The notes under the pieces: model-generated
The model's input: the letters and a program-made list of their open reading frames with translations, nothing else
The model's database searches: none
What the model was told of the DNA's origin: nothing
Source of the DNA: Undaria pinnatifida
Lineage: Eukaryota; Sar; Phaeophyceae; Laminariales; Alariaceae
Length of the DNA stretch: 64,000 nucleotides
Assembly: GCA_012845835.1 (NCBI GenBank)
Contig: JABAKD010000018.1
Coordinates: 1,054,001 to 1,118,000, forward strand
Direction of reading: 5' to 3'
Shown here: piece by piece, positions 46,140 to 59,215 of the stretch
How the letters are laid out: each line of letters starts with the position of its first letter
Numbering within the stretch: position 1 is the first letter of the stretch
Made by a program: the position numbers and the translations under genes

Positions 46140-47675
46140 GAGTCACTCGTACGAGTAAAATAGTATTATATTTTCCGACCACCTGCACAATCGCGTAGAC
46201 CTAGCACCACGCGTAAAACAAGCTGCTACATATCTTTGATCCCACAGCCGAAGTGTATTTAAATATTATTTGTGACCTAAACCTCCTAAAAAATCTCCCC
46301 CCCCCCCCCCCCCCCCCCTCTTGCTCTCCCTTACTCAAACGCCCCACCAAATATCGAAATCCGCCACATTAATAAACACTTCACGCACACGATATCACCT
46401 CATTATCTTTCGAGAGCCATCCATGCCGAGGTGTGCCCCCCCCCCCCCCGCGCCTCGAACGCCCCCTTCTTCCCCATCACCCGCCCCATCGCCTAGACCT
46501 AGCACCACACGTATAACAAACCCCTCACCTAAAGGCCTTCCTCCCCCCACCCCCCCCCCCTCCAACGCCCCCTCTTTTCCGACTACCTGCACGATCGCCT
46601 AGACCTAGCACCACGCGTATAACAAGCTGCTACATATCTTTGATCTCACAGCCGAAGTGTATTTGAATATTATTTGTGACCTAAACCTCCTAAAAAATAT
46701 CCCCCCCCCCCCCCCTCTTGCTCTCCCTTACTCAAACGCTCCACCAAATATCGAAATCCGCCACATTAATAAACACTTCACGCACAGGATATCACCTCAT
46801 TATCTTTCGAGAGCCATCCATGCCGTTCCCCCCCCCCCCCCCCCCCCCCCCGCCTCGAACGCCCCCTTTTTCCCCATCACCCGCACCATCGCCTAGACCT
46901 AGCACCACACGTATAACAAACCCCTCACCTAAAGCTATTCCTCCCCCCCCCGCCCCCCCCCCCCGCCCCCACACCCCCCACCTCCCCCCCAACCCATCCC
47001 AACCCCACCCCCTCGAACACTCCACCCTCTCTTTACTCACTGATTGTACGACTTACCCCAGGATATACATGATAAACTGATGTATTATTTCCAAAACCGT
47101 CACATTTATCCCCTCAAAAAAATGTATAGTTTTCAATCACATATTGAGCTGCCCCACACGCCCCCCCCCCCCCCCCCCGCCCCAACCCCCCCCCCCCGCC
47201 CCCAATAATATGCTGATGCCAGAACCGTCAGATTCATCCCCTCGAAAAGATTTATAGCTTACATGCACAAATTGCCCCCTTTCCCCCCCCCCTCCCCCCC
47301 CCCCTCATCCAAACCCGCTCGCTTTTGATCAAAACCAGGCCCCCACGTCCTTCAAAACTCCGCCCCAACCCCTCACCGGTTTTTCGACTTACAATGTTCA
47401 CTTGATCATAGGTTACATTTCCCTTCACAGCTGTCAGATTTTGTCCCCCTCAGAAACGGGTTTTATAGTTTCCGCGCACAGACTGACTAAAATCATCCTG
47501 TTGACCCTGACAGCTACACTGTAGTTGTAAGGGGAGTCGCCGACCTATATCCTTAATGAGGACACACAACTCGTAATACGCGCGATCGGAGTATCACACA
47601 CAGCTTGCGAAGATGAGTTTCGACGAAATCTTCGATCTCACAGCTGGAGTGTATTTTCATTTTTTATAATAATAG
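46140..47675 (+). repeat. Family R mosaic inside tyrosinase intron 1
   Basis: Tandem cassettes of roughly 300 bp (from 46150 to about 46960) with C-runs, then CTATACATTTTT- and TATAGCTTACATGCACA-type modules with more C-runs, then a core at about 47420-47670 ending GTGTATTTTCATTTTTTATA. The order is the reverse complement of 26424-28000, so it is the same composite element in opposite orientation. Confidence 0.9.
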
Positions 47676-49129
47676 CCCAAACCCCGTGGTGAACTTGGGT
47701 GTATAATATAGCACTAAAATACCGTAGTAGCCTTAGTTTCTATTCCAACCCCTACACGATGAGAAAATGTGCCCACTTGTGTATATGCCTTAATAGGGTG
47801 TTCCCACGCTAAGAGTACAGCGTGCTATTAATACTGTAAGAGGCCTGGTGTGAAGTCGTTTCGCCGAAGTTTTTAGACGTAATGCTGTATCACGCTCAGC
47901 CATCTCTGTGATTTATACCGTGTAATGGAAGCCGCCGACCGCACACGGGATAGGGATGCGCCTAGCTTTATTGAGGCTATCCGTCTAAAGACCTCCATGA
48001 TATATGCTCAAATAATACGGGGCAGTTCTCAATCAATTGCGGAAAGTACATGCGAAACCGTGATACCCGTGCCGCGTGCTGGACATATCGGGTCAACCAT
48101 CTTCGATTTACGGGCCCTATTGGGGTGATGGAGGCTGCGCAGGACGGTGATCGGCCAACACAAATAATATTGCTATAGCGTCTGGAGATTGAAGAATCTA
48201 GTTGATAATTTTGATACGAACGGTGTAATCTCGCTTTTACTTCTTCTGGAAATACGTTCGAGGCGCGCTATGTTCCGGCACGGGCCTATCACGTTTTCGT
48301 CAAGCAATTTTCAGACACCGTACGGCTGGCGATAGAGACTCCTCAAGTCGAGCAATCGTCCAGCATCCTTGGGCACCGACTCATAGTACGGTTAGAGGCG
48401 CATATCTTGTTTCCCCGGGGCTCCTCGATTGAGGGGACTCTGTCACAAATAAAACATATATGGTGCCCACCATGTGAACTGATTAGATTGAAGAAGAACG
48501 TGCTACCGGAAGACGAATGTCGTGTCGTGCGAGAGTATAAAACGAGAAAAAAAAGGGCAAAGGAACCGACATTCCGGCATTGCCTCGGTTGAAGAGTCCC
48601 GAAATATTTCAGAAAATCGCTTAGACAATAGGTAATGCCGCATTGGCAGCATGGGTTTAGGTAACACGGGTGTTTGGCACTTACCTACGGAGAAATTGGT
48701 GCTCACGTGTACAACCATCGGGGACAAATTTCGTTGGCAACGAACATACCTGGTATGTACTTTGAAATTGACTAAACCGTTTGCGCTGGAGTAAAACGTA
48801 AGACCATTCCAGCACCTGGTTGTAGAGATAAGACCAACACGAGCTAGACGGTCAAGGGGTGACCTTAAAGTGAGCACGCGTCAGTATTTTCGGTGGATGC
48901 CATGAAAATCAAAACCCATAACGGTTGCAATCGTGTTGCACTTTGTCTTTTGCTCTCACTCTAGTTTTGACCGTGACGTACAAATCCTTGTTTTGCGCAC
49001 TATGTTGCACATAATCCTCAATGAACCACCCGCCCCCCTACCGTTGTCTCCCTTCTAATTGTCCTTCGGATCATACCCCGCACCTTTCCGTTCGTGCCTT
49101 TTCTTTTGTGGCAACGCCTTTGCCCACAG

Positions 49130-49238
49130 GAGCGTATCGCACGTATTTACCACCTTGGGAAGTCAGTCAGTCTCTTTGGCGCAAATAGATGTTTCAACCG
49201 GGGAAACGTACATGCTGGAGGCCGAGATAATGGTCAAG
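49130..49238 (+). CDS. Tyrosinase-like protein, exon 2
   Basis: This 109-bp exon lies between TTTGCCCACAG and AAG|GTGCGA. With one base finishing the preceding Arg codon it encodes 36 residues: SVSHVFTTLGSQSVSLAQID, a turn with STGE, and EAEIMVK. The H-V-F-T-x-x-G-x-x-x-V-x-L stretch completes the beta-rich N-terminal domain begun in exon 1 (E-G-R then S-V-S-H). It ends in phase 0 and continues directly into YVRREIR of the next exon. The intron before it is 4,086 bp and holds a full family R mosaic. Confidence 0.88.
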
Positions 49239-50685
49239 GTGCGACCAGTTCTCTTCTCCCCCAGCTTTAATAAGTATCAAATGGTGATTGAAGCTACGTT
49301 AGAGGGGGCTAATTTTCGCTGTGGCCTAGGGGGTACCTCGCGCGCGTGATACCCGTGTTTCTATGCGCGTCCTTGAGATTTCTAAGTAATTACGGATCGG
49401 GACACAAACACGAGATGGGATGGTTGGCTACGCTGCCGCGCAAAGCAATTGCCCAAAATGTTTTTCCTTCAGGAGTGACGTCCACGGTGGTTACTGGTGT
49501 GAGTGGCTCGAACCAAGTAGTGAAAAAGAGGACACATCGTAACATCATAACATATTAGCATCATCGTAACATCATCATAACATCATCATAACGTAATCGT
49601 AAAGTCGCTCTTACTTCTACAGTATCCTTGGTCTGGATCGTTTCTTGAATAATTTGTTTCATTCACGTCGGTGGTAGGAAGTTGCGGAAACGTGTTGTTT
49701 GAAACTGTCGGTCACCGTTTGACGCATGCTAGGGTAGAGGTACCAGTTTTTGTCTGAAGAGATTCGTGAATGACTGGACTCCTTAGCCCAAAATCTTCGG
49801 GAAGAGTAAGTTGATTTTTTGCCTGGATATTGTTTAATACCTAGCCCATTGTAGTTTACACCGTCTCAGCAATTTAATTTTCCTCTAACTCGGTTTTTTT
49901 TTGGAATGACGTAAGATACCAAAAGTACGGAACTTAAAAAAAAATGTAGCGAGCCTTTATCGTATTTATAGCACGAGTCTTTTATGTGCGTTGACGTCCT
50001 GCGGGGGCGCTTCAATAGTCGCCTCTCAAGAGGGGTCCATGTTGTTGGCGTAGTAACGTACGAAAATAACGCCCGCTGAACAAACGGCATATGACGCCCA
50101 ACCTCATGTTCAATACGTCCGGGCGTTGCGAGCATCTGGCATTATAATTGTGTTCGACGCCACCTCGAAGGTCCGTGTCGGTAGGGCGAAATACAGCCGG
50201 GGGTGCGGGCATCAAAGCTTGTTGTTGTCGACTTCATTCGCAAACATGTTTTTCGCCTTGTATATTCGTGGATGAAGTGACTCGCATGAACAGTGTCGCC
50301 CTACGCGAATTGCCTATATAATTGTGAAGACTCCTCCTTTGATCATTTTTCACTCTACACTCCTGTTGTATCGTACTTGGGGTTCTAATGGTTGGCCATC
50401 ATGGTTTTTCTTCGCCACACGCCGGTGCAGTGTATGGAAATTCGCATAGATAAAGTTATATCTTGCTTCGGCAGCGCCCATGTGGCCAGGCACCTCACCA
50501 GTACCATGATGTGACCATGTGTTCCTATAGACTACAGTACACACTCTCCTACCTACTTCGGTTGGTTGGGTTTCCTCTTGCTGAGGTAAACACGGGTACA
50601 TGCTGCGTATGAAGTCCGTTCTCAGTGGCCGTAACCCGGAAAACCGACATATGTAAACAGAGAAACCTCTTTTTCATTGACTTGG

Positions 50686-51152
50686 GGTCACTCATATGAG
50701 TGGCACGTCGTGCCCATTTGCCATTGTGATGCTATGAGCCCGCTCTGTGCGTCCACCTTAGAATGGGTACGTTTCACCAAGAATATTGCCAAACTTTTTT
50801 TCGTCAGTGACGTACAGCGTCTCTCGTGCGAGTAGCTCAAGCGAGTGATCCCACGGTACGGGTTGTACATGTCGAGCCCACAAAAGGTATACCTGGCCAC
50901 TTGAGCTCCTCAAACGGCAATTTGACGTTCAGTCTGAAAATTTACGACTACAAATTGTTTCATGACACGGTCATAGACGCTTGGGGGGTTGCGCGAGCGA
51001 ATGCCTTCCACGTCATGTTTCAGGTGATATATATATATGGAGCTACTCGTGCTATGAGCTCAGAATATATTCAGAACCTGCTGCACCCCTACCGAGCCAG
51101 TAGCTCGAGGGCGGCAGTGAAAATGCCGGTATCCCCCGTACCGTAGCGTAGG
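50686..51152. mobile_element. Family M1 element with an M2 element nested inside
   Basis: M1-like sequence (GGGGTCACTCATATGAGTGG at the left; GTGAAAATGCCGGTATCCCC followed by CGTACCGTAG at the right) is split by an M2 copy at about 50843-51106, which starts GAGTGATCCCACGGTACGGG and ends CACCCCTACCGAGCCAG. The M1 sequence resumes at the expected place. This gives a relative order of insertion, M1 before M2. It lies in tyrosinase intron 2. Target duplications are not clear. Confidence 0.65.
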
Positions 51153-51752
51153 CCATATATGCACAGTACAGGTTTTTCGTTTGTAATCGCTCAGGCGACG
51201 GTAACTGGCATATTTTTGAAGGGTTTTGTCCTTCGCAAACTGAGATCCGCTCGCGAGAATGGGTAAATCTTAATACCATTGAGACACGTAAACTGTATAT
51301 AACACTAACAGCATAGTTAAAATGTTGGTTTCTCGTAACGAAGTACTCGTGCCGCCCACCCAATGAGGGCAGTCCAAGCCTACGCTCGTGACTATCGGTC
51401 ACTATTTGCAGGTCTTTGGTGGGTATGCGCCGATATGTTTGTTTGTTTAGCTAATATGGAAACAAGGTTACTGCTCTTCCATATTTCCTCCTCACCTTCC
51501 AACTCAATGTCCCACCATTTCGTCCGCCCAGCCTGCCTACTCACATCCCACCCTAACCGTGTTTGTACGAGAGCAGACTCAACAACTTCCCCACGAGGAG
51601 GACTGTGTGGCGTGTGTTAAACACCACGGGATGTCTCTGATCGAAACAAAACTTATTCCGTTACACCATTCTTCTACTCCCAATATCGAATAGTCTGATA
51701 ACCCCCTTCCTCCCCCGGCCTGCATGCCTCTAAACTTTTCATGAAAATGAAG

Positions 51753-51875
51753 TATGTGCGGCGGGAAATTCGACAACTCACTGACGCAGATAGAGAGGCC
51801 TTTTTCACGGCGATGGAGACCCTGTACCGTCTTCCCACGGCGGAAGGAACTGATGAGTACGGCGACGAGTACAAG
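51753..51875 (+). CDS. Tyrosinase-like protein, exon 3 (linker helix before the copper-A site)
   Basis: This 123-bp exon (41 codons, phase 0 at both ends) follows GAAAATGAAG and ends TACAAG|GTGCGC. It encodes YVRREIRQLTDADREAFFTA followed by METLYRLPTAEG and YGDEYK. R-(R/E)-E-I-R-x-L-(T/S)-x-x-(D/E)-R-x-x-(F/L)-x-x-A is the conserved helix that opens the central domain of tyrosinases, usually some 20-40 residues before the first copper-binding His. The acceptor is short of pyrimidines in its last bases, but it is the only AG that keeps the frame and motif. Confidence 0.92.
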
Positions 51876-54069
51876 GTGCGCGTATCATGCTATGCGCTGT
51901 TGTTGCAGATGCGAGTGGTTCTTGAAGCGCCAGCGGTATGCGGTCTACAGGGCAATTTCACGCGATTTGGGTTTGTGGTTCGTAGAGGCTAGCTCTTGCC
52001 ACGACCGTGACAGGGACGGCAACTTTACACAAGCTGCCTGTTGCAGATGGACACACGATGCCCGAAGGCGTGTTTCTGATAGGGTTCGCTCATGAGCCTA
52101 GTGTGGAACGCGGAGAGTGCATCTAATACCAGATTTGTTCGACGTACGCCGCATTGGCCTTGTGTGCTGTTCACACAGGAATGTGCTTGAAACATCCCAT
52201 CTGTTTCATGGCATAAGAGCTGTTGGATGTAGGTCTATGTACATCCCTTTCTGGGTTCCGGTTCAATTAGTTCAGGGAGACTTAGATGTAGAGACTGATA
52301 TCTAGCGGAGATCATACGAGCCATGCCTAGGTAAGGGTTAAGCATATTTTTTCAGAGCTCTCACCAATATGTTGACTAGTTCAAAATCTCACTTTCGGAA
52401 CATGACCTCGAGTGCACTCGTTCGCGCAACCCCACCAAACTCTTATGCCCTAGCCCTACAAAAAGTTGTATTCGTAACAAATTTAGACCAACCCGCAGTT
52501 CGTCACTTGGGGAGCTGAAGTGGACCAAGGTATACCTTTTTTTGGCTTAAACGTGTAACGCCTACCGCGGAATGAAGCATACACAGGCTGTCTACACCTC
52601 CGAATAACGTCGGAGGCATATGTAATCGAGAATATCGTGATCACTGCAGTGCCCGGTCGAAAGGACGTCTAATAAGTAGCAGTCGCCAGAGCTGTCAGCC
52701 GTCTCTCGCACCAAAGAACCACGCTTTCTGGCTTACAGGGCGGTTAGACTGGGGAGCTCCCCGGTGAGATTAGAGTGACTTTCTCGTTTTTCCTGTAGCG
52801 TTTGTTATTCTTCGATCTTGATGGGTCGTGGGATTTTTGTAGAGTGTTGAATGAAAAATCAATGTTGCGGCAGCTACATGTCTCCGTGAGAAAGAAAACG
52901 TGTAAGACAACTAGGTGCACCCATACCTTATCATATTCGCATGGAATGTTATACTCTGATGACGGGGTTGGTCCCCGAATGCGCATTCCAATCAGCATTG
53001 AAGCCTGGTTTGGATCACGGCGACTGAGAGGGGTAATGGTTGAGCACTTCATTTTTCACCGCCTTGTACCCCTATGGTTGTCCGCTACTTGACGACAAGC
53101 ACTGTCATGCAAATTTATCTTGTACTTACACTTTGCGAATGAAACATACTCAGGTGTTCGTTTCTTTGTCTCCTAACCTCGGTACGTAAGGGGAATAGGT
53201 GTACCCCCCCTGCTACGGTTGCGTAGGTGATTCGTCACCAATACCTCTAGCGCGAAATTGTATTTGCTGAAATCGTCAACTGTCGTGCACGAAAGAGGAA
53301 TACTTCTCGATATGCTGCAGTATAATTTTCCTCGCTGTCTTGATGTTTACTGGGCCTTACGGAAAATCGCTCGCGAACGGATCCCGGTTAAACGAATTGA
53401 CAATACATGCATCCCAGGCAAGGAATTTCATTCAATCTAAGTCAAAACTTAATAGAGCCACGTTAAGAGCGGCGCCACAACAGCTCCAATCTAGTTTTTA
53501 AACCCTGTATCTTAGGATGATTATCGTTTAGGGATCTTACCATTGGCCCACTACGTTTCCATAACGAGCAGATTGTCCCTTTTCGACGTTCCCTTGCTCC
53601 TTCAGCGTTTTCGACCAGTTTCTCCTTGTGTTCGTGGCAAATGGAATTGCATGATTTGAAAATCACCTCGCCCATTGCAAATGCACGCGTGTAGCTGTTT
53701 TTCAGTTTCTAACTGCGAAGATGGTCGCTCGTAGAGGCGTCGTCATATCGCCTCTGGGCGTCTCGCTGGATACAGATAAGTTTATATAGCTGATTATTTC
53801 CGAAGGCACCTCCCCCGATAAAATTATAAATAATTACATCAATCCTAACAATATATTAACACGCAATGTCCACAAAAGTATTTGCAATACGCAGTACCTG
53901 GTAGCGTATAGCACCACTTGAGCTAACTTCCGAAAAAGTCACTACTCGTATAAAGTGGTACGAAGTCTTGATCGGAAGTGCTCTGCGTCGAATTTGATAT
54001 ACGGTTATGGCCGACCGTTCTATCCCTGCATGGCAATACGCCGTAGGCTTGTGTACGACCTTTAAATTT

Positions 54070-56440
54070 ATTATAAAAATTAAAATACACTCCAGCTGTG
54101 AGATCGAAGATTTCGTCGAAACTCATCTTTGCAAGCTGTGTGTGATACTCCGATCGCGCGCATTACGAGTTGTGTGTCCTCATTAAGGATATAGGTCGGC
54201 GACTCCCCTTACAGCTACAGTGTAGCTATCAGGGTCAACAGGATGATTTTAGTCAGTCTGTGCGCGGAAACTATAAAACCCGTTTCTGAGGGGGACAAAA
54301 TCTGACAGCTGTGAAGGGAAAGGGGGGGCCTGGTTTTGATCAGAAGCGAGCGGGTTTGGAGGGGGGCGGGGGGGGGAGGGGGGGGGGGGAAAGGGCGATT
54401 TGTGCATGTAAGCTATAAATCCTTTCGAGGGGATAAATCTGACGGTTTTGGCACCAGTATATTATTGGGGGCGGGGGGGGGGGGGGGGGGGGGGGGCAGC
54501 TCGATATGTGCCTGGAAACTATACATTATTTCGAGGGGATAAATGTGACATTTTTGGAAATAATACATCAGTTTATAATGTATATCCTGGGGTAAATCGA
54601 CACACGACGCGTATGAAAATACGTGGAAGTGTGGTGAGCTAAAGCTAAATTTTTCCTTATCCGCCGGATAATAATAATATATATATATATAAATTGTCGT
54701 ATGTTAATAAAAAAATTAAAATACACTCCAGCTGTGAGATCGAAGATTTCGTCGAAACTCATCTTTGCAAGCTGTGTGTGATACTCCGATCGCGCGCATT
54801 ACGAGCTGTGTGTCCTCATTAAGGATATAGGTCGGCGACTCCCCTTACAGCTACAGTGTAGCTATCAGGGTCAACAGGATGATTTTAGTCAGTCTGTGCG
54901 CGGAAACTATAAAACCCGTTTCTGAGGGGGACAAAATCTGACAGCTGTGAAGGGAAAGGGGGGGCCTGGTTTTGATCAGAAGCGAGCGGGTTTGGAGGGG
55001 GGCGGGGGGGGGAGGGGGGGGGGGAAAGGGCGATTTGTGCATGTAAGCTATAAATCCTTTCGAGGGGATAAATCTGACGGTTTTGGCACCAGTATATTAT
55101 TGGGGGCGGGGGGGGGGGGGGGGGGGGGGGGGGCAGCTCGATATGTGCCTGGAAACTATACATTATTTCGAGGGGATAAATGTGACATTTTTGGAAATAA
55201 TACATCAGTTTATAATGTATATCCTGGGGTAAATCGACACACGACGCGTATGAAAATACGTGGAAGTGTGGTGAGCTAAAGCTAAATTTTTCCTTATCCG
55301 CCGGATAATAATAATATATATATATATAAATTGTCGTATGTTAATAAAAAAATTAAAATACACTCCAGCTGTGAGATCGAAGATTTCGTCGAAACTCATC
55401 TTTGCAAGCTGTGTGTGATACTCCGATCGCGCGCATTACGAGCTGTGTGTCCTCATTAAGGATATAGGTCGGCGACTCCCCTTACAGCTACAGTGTAGCT
55501 ATCAGGGTCAACAGGATGATTTTAGTCAGTCTGTGCGCGGAAACTATAAAACCCGTTTCTGAGGGCGACAAAATCTGACAGCTGTGAAGGGAAAGGGGGG
55601 GCCTGGTTTTGATCAAAATCGAGCGGGTTTGGAGGGGGGGGGGGGGGGGGGGGGGGAAGGGGCAATTTGTGCATGTAAGCTATAAATCCTTTCGAGGGGA
55701 TAAATCTGACGGTTGTTATTATATTAAAAATGAAAATACACTCCAGCTGTGAGATCGAAGATTTCGTCGAAACTCATCTTTGCAAGCCGTTTGTGGTGCT
55801 CCGATCGCGCGCATTACGAGTTGTGTGTCCTCATTGAGGATATAGGTCGGCGACTCCCCATACAACGACAGTGTTACTATCAGGGTAAACAGGGTGATTT
55901 TAGTCAGTCTGTGCGCGGAAACTATAAAACCCGTTTCTGAACGGGACAAAATCTGACAGCTGTGGAGGGTAATGTATCCTTTTATTAAGTGAATTTTGTG
56001 AGTCGAATAACCGGTTAGGGGGGGGGCGGAGTTTTGAGGGACGTGGGGGTCTGGTTTTGATCAAAAGCGAGCGGGTTTGTAGGGGGCGGGGGGGAGAGGG
56101 TGGGGGGGGAAGGGGTTTGGGGCGGGGGGGGAGGGGATTGAGGCGGGGGGGGGGGGGGGGGGGGGGGGGGTTGGGGCGGGGGGGGGGAGCGTGTGTGGCA
56201 GCTCAATATGTTCGCGGAAACTATACATTATTTTGAGGGGATAAATGACATAATTTTGAATGGATAAATGTGACGGTTTGGTAAAAAATGCATCAGTTTA
56301 TCATGTATATCCTGGGGTAAGTCGTACAATCAGTGAGTAAAGAGAGGGTGGAGTGTTCGAGGGGGTGGGGTTGGGATGGGTTTGGGCGGGGGGAGAGGGG
56401 GTGGGGGAAGGAAGGGCTTTAGGTGAGAGGTTTGTTATTA
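54070..56440 (-). repeat. Family R tandem array in tyrosinase intron 3
   Basis: Four cores in the same orientation start at about 54070, 54711, 55347 and 55725. The first two are complete 636- and 637-bp tandem units (54081-54716 and 54717-55353), nearly identical except for G-run lengths and a few bases. The third is cut short after GATAAATCTGACGGTTG, and a fourth core with a longer G-rich tail runs to about 56440. Each complete unit ends with GCTAAAGCTAAATTTTTCCT and an ATAATAATATATATAT tract. Frames such as MSFDEIFDLTAGVYFNF recur because the DNA recurs. Confidence 0.93.
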
Positions 56441-57374
56441 TATCATTGATTTGCTTATCACATAAAGTGCCAGCCACGGTTGTCTGCTTACACATGCCCA
56501 GGCATGGTTGTTCAATTCCACGAGCCCAGACATGGTTGTTTGGTTAACGACAGGTGCCTCAGGTAGCGCTTACCAATTTTTTGCAAACGATGGTATACAC
56601 GAACTGTGTATGGCACGAAATGGGTTCATCCTTGCTTGGTCACTTTTTATTCAGTTAGGGTTAGGGTGAAGAGAAATTCAAGAAAACGCCAACCATTTTC
56701 TTGAAAAATCGTGAGGTACCATCCGCACTCAGACCAAAGGGGCTTAGGTCCCTAGTGGGTATTTATGGCTCAGGTGACACCATCCTGTGTTCATCTAGAG
56801 AATCTTCGATAAATTGATACCAGGATACATGCATGGAAATAGCACAAGAGCAAATCGTAAGTACCGTTGGTTTTCACCTTACTATACCAAAGTTAAAAGT
56901 CGCTTTTACTAGTGTTAATACCATTAACATGTGAAAAAGTTGACGTACAGAGTTTGTCTTTGAAATTTTTTGGCATCTTCATTCAGCATGCAGGTAGCAA
57001 ATCTTGCCCCCATCCACCTCCGATACTCTCCCCCCTCGCCACTGACCCCTCTCTCCTTCTTTCCCCGCTGTCCGCACCACCGAAAAATATAATCCACGAG
57101 AGATATAAACACTACCCGACAGGTGATATAAACATTTCACATTTTGGACCACATATTCCATGCAGCAGCTTCAATTGATTTATGTGGTCTTTGAGTTTCA
57201 ATTATCGCCCACATCCCGCCTTCCTGCCGCCCCCACCATCGCCTACTAGCATTTACGCGTGAAATTGGCATATGATTCCTTTATACGATCTGTGCCCCCA
57301 ACATCGTCCCCCTCCTCTCACCCGTCGCACGACTACTACACATACACGATATACGTAGTGAAAATAACTGGTGG

Positions 57375-57630
57375 GTCCCACACACGGCTGTCAGATTTAA
57401 GTCCCACTCAAAAACGAAGTTTTAGTTGTTCCGCGCAGATTGATTAACATCACCCGGTTGGCCTTGGTACAAGCTAAGCTGTGGCTATGGGCGATTCCCT
57501 GACCTATATCCTCAATGAGGATACACAGACAGTAGTGCGCGCAATCGGAGTATCGCACACAACTTGCAAAGATGGGTTTGGGCGAACTCTGTGAAATCTT
57601 CCTCCTTACAGCCAGTGTGCTTTTGTTTTC
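57375..57630 (+). repeat. Family R core, diverged
   Basis: Follows the core from CACGGCTGTCAGATTTAAGT through AATCGGAGTATCGCACACAA to CTTACAGCCAGTGTGC. It stops about 90 bp before the exon at 57717. Confidence 0.75.
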
Positions 57631-57716
57631 GTGTCTTAAATTAGGCACGAGAAACTCCTCATGCAATGACCCCCTGCCCACCAATTATCGACCAAACCGC
57701 TCTGTATCTGTCTCAG

Positions 57717-57792
57717 GGAATCCACTACTTCGTCCAGTTGCACTTGGATGGAGCAGGCGTTAAGGAGTGTGACCATTGGCATGATGACGCCG
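57717..57792 (+). CDS. Tyrosinase-like protein, exon 4 (first copper-A histidines)
   Basis: This 76-bp exon lies between TATCTGTCTCAG and GCCG|GTAAGC and encodes 25 residues plus one base. It starts GIHYFVQLHLDG and ends ECDHWHDDA. It joins YGDEYK of exon 3 in phase 0. His in QLHL is the likely first ligand of copper A and His in WHDD the second: the latter is nine residues before a His in the next exon, matching the H-x8-H spacing of tyrosinase copper-A sites. The intron before it (5,841 bp) carries the tandem family R array. Confidence 0.92.
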
Positions 57793-58570
57793 GTAAGCTG
57801 CGCCGAACGGAATACCCAGATTAAATGAGCTACCGGCACTTTTTGGTGTCTCTATTCATGGTGACTTGTTTTTCGATTTGACTACGTGTTAACGACTTGA
57901 TGTTTTCCAGGCAAGTTTGAGTACCGGCCGCTGACTCGGCGGAATATGTATTTTACGCCTGCTTAGCGCCTCTATATTGCTGGTGTGTGCGGTCTCGGTA
58001 AATATGTTAAACAATTTTTAACTGTAGTGTTCCCTCTGTAGCACGGGTACTATGGCGGCAATCGGAGATTCTCTGCATGCTGCAACTGCGTGTTATTCCA
58101 AACTGTGCCAGCCGATTTCGGTTGGAGTTTTGGCGAGCAACGATCACTTCTAAACCGGCTCTATTGGTGAATGTCTACGTCATCAACCCAATGTCATACT
58201 TCAATGAAATTGTTTTAGAACGACGGGTGCGCAAAAGTGTGAAGGTTGGATCCCTCGGAACGGTCGTGCATACTGTGAACGTTAGTCACGTTTTAGATTT
58301 TGAGTGCTCCTCGTGTTGTGCAGTACGTGTCACGACAACAGTACGAGCGTTTGGGATAACCGGATTATACACAAGGGATGCTTGTGGACAAGTTTCGCGA
58401 GCATTTTTCCGTGTCATGAAATGCTCCATACGCTAAGGGACAATAAAAATATGCCTATGGGACATGCCACGGGACGTCGTATAGGATACTACACCATTTT
58501 TGGCGTTCGACAAAAGGGTCATGAGTATAATGTCAGATCATGCTTTTAACTTACATTGAGGTAAATCCCC

Positions 58571-58831
58571 GACCCAGGCTGGTCCCCTTTTGAGCCTTTT
58601 GTTTCAGGGGCTAGGGGTCACTAGCGCGCGAGTAACCCCTTTGTTCCTATGCAATCTTTCGTTTTCTTTATGTTTTACATTGACGAAATCAATCCGCAAT
58701 GCAAAGGTGATCTAAGCTGCGGCAAACCGAGTTCCTAAACCATCTTCATCCGTAGGGTACAGAGCTACTCGTGCGCGTGGCTCAAACACACTAGTGAAAA
58801 TGGGGGTACCCCCCCTACCGTAGCCTTGGTC
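58571..58831. mobile_element. 261-bp TIR element, family M1, in tyrosinase intron 4
   Basis: An inverted copy of the element at 2443-2711: GACCCAGGCTGGTCCCCTTT at the left, GGGGTACCCCCCCTACCGTA then GCCTTGGTC at the right. Long internal stretches agree, for example CATTGACGAAATCAATCCGC. The flanks CCCC and ACCC may be an eroded 4-bp duplication. Confidence 0.88.
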
Positions 58832-58849
58832 ACCCACAGTCGTTGGAAA

Positions 58850-59215
58850 ACAATTTCTTCGTCATATTTTTTTTTTTGTCGAACCCTTGCCCCCACGCCC
58901 TTGAAAAATTTACCCGCCCTTCAACGGTTATTCGATTCACTGGATTCACTTGCTAAAATGATGCATTTCCTTCCACAGCTGCCAGATTCTGTGCCCCTCA
59001 AAAACGTTTTTGTTTTTTCCGCGCACAGACATACTAACATCACCTTGTTGACCCTGACAGCTACATTGTAGTTCCAAGAACAATCGCCGACGTATATCCT
59101 CAATAACGACACACAACCCGTAATACGTGCGATTGGAGTATCACACACAGCTTACAAATATGAGGTTCGACAAAATCTCCGATCTCACAGCTGGAGTGAT
59201 TTTTTTGTTTTATCA
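58850..59215 (+). repeat. Family R core, diverged, in tyrosinase intron 4
   Basis: From CCTTGAAAAATTTACCCGCC to ATCTCACAGCTGGAGTGATT. Core landmarks present: CAGCTGCCAGATTCTGTGCC, GCGCACAGACATACTAACAT and GATTGGAGTATCACACACAG. Confidence 0.82.

Noticed and set aside
54568-54762. Recurrent peptide MSFDEIFDLTAGVYFNF in several places
   Set aside because: It recurs because the R core recurs as DNA. Diverged copies do not preserve the frame, so there is no sign of protein-level selection.
56655-56670. TTAGGGTTAGGG telomere-like motif
   Set aside because: Only two units within unique sequence; not a telomere or an interstitial array.
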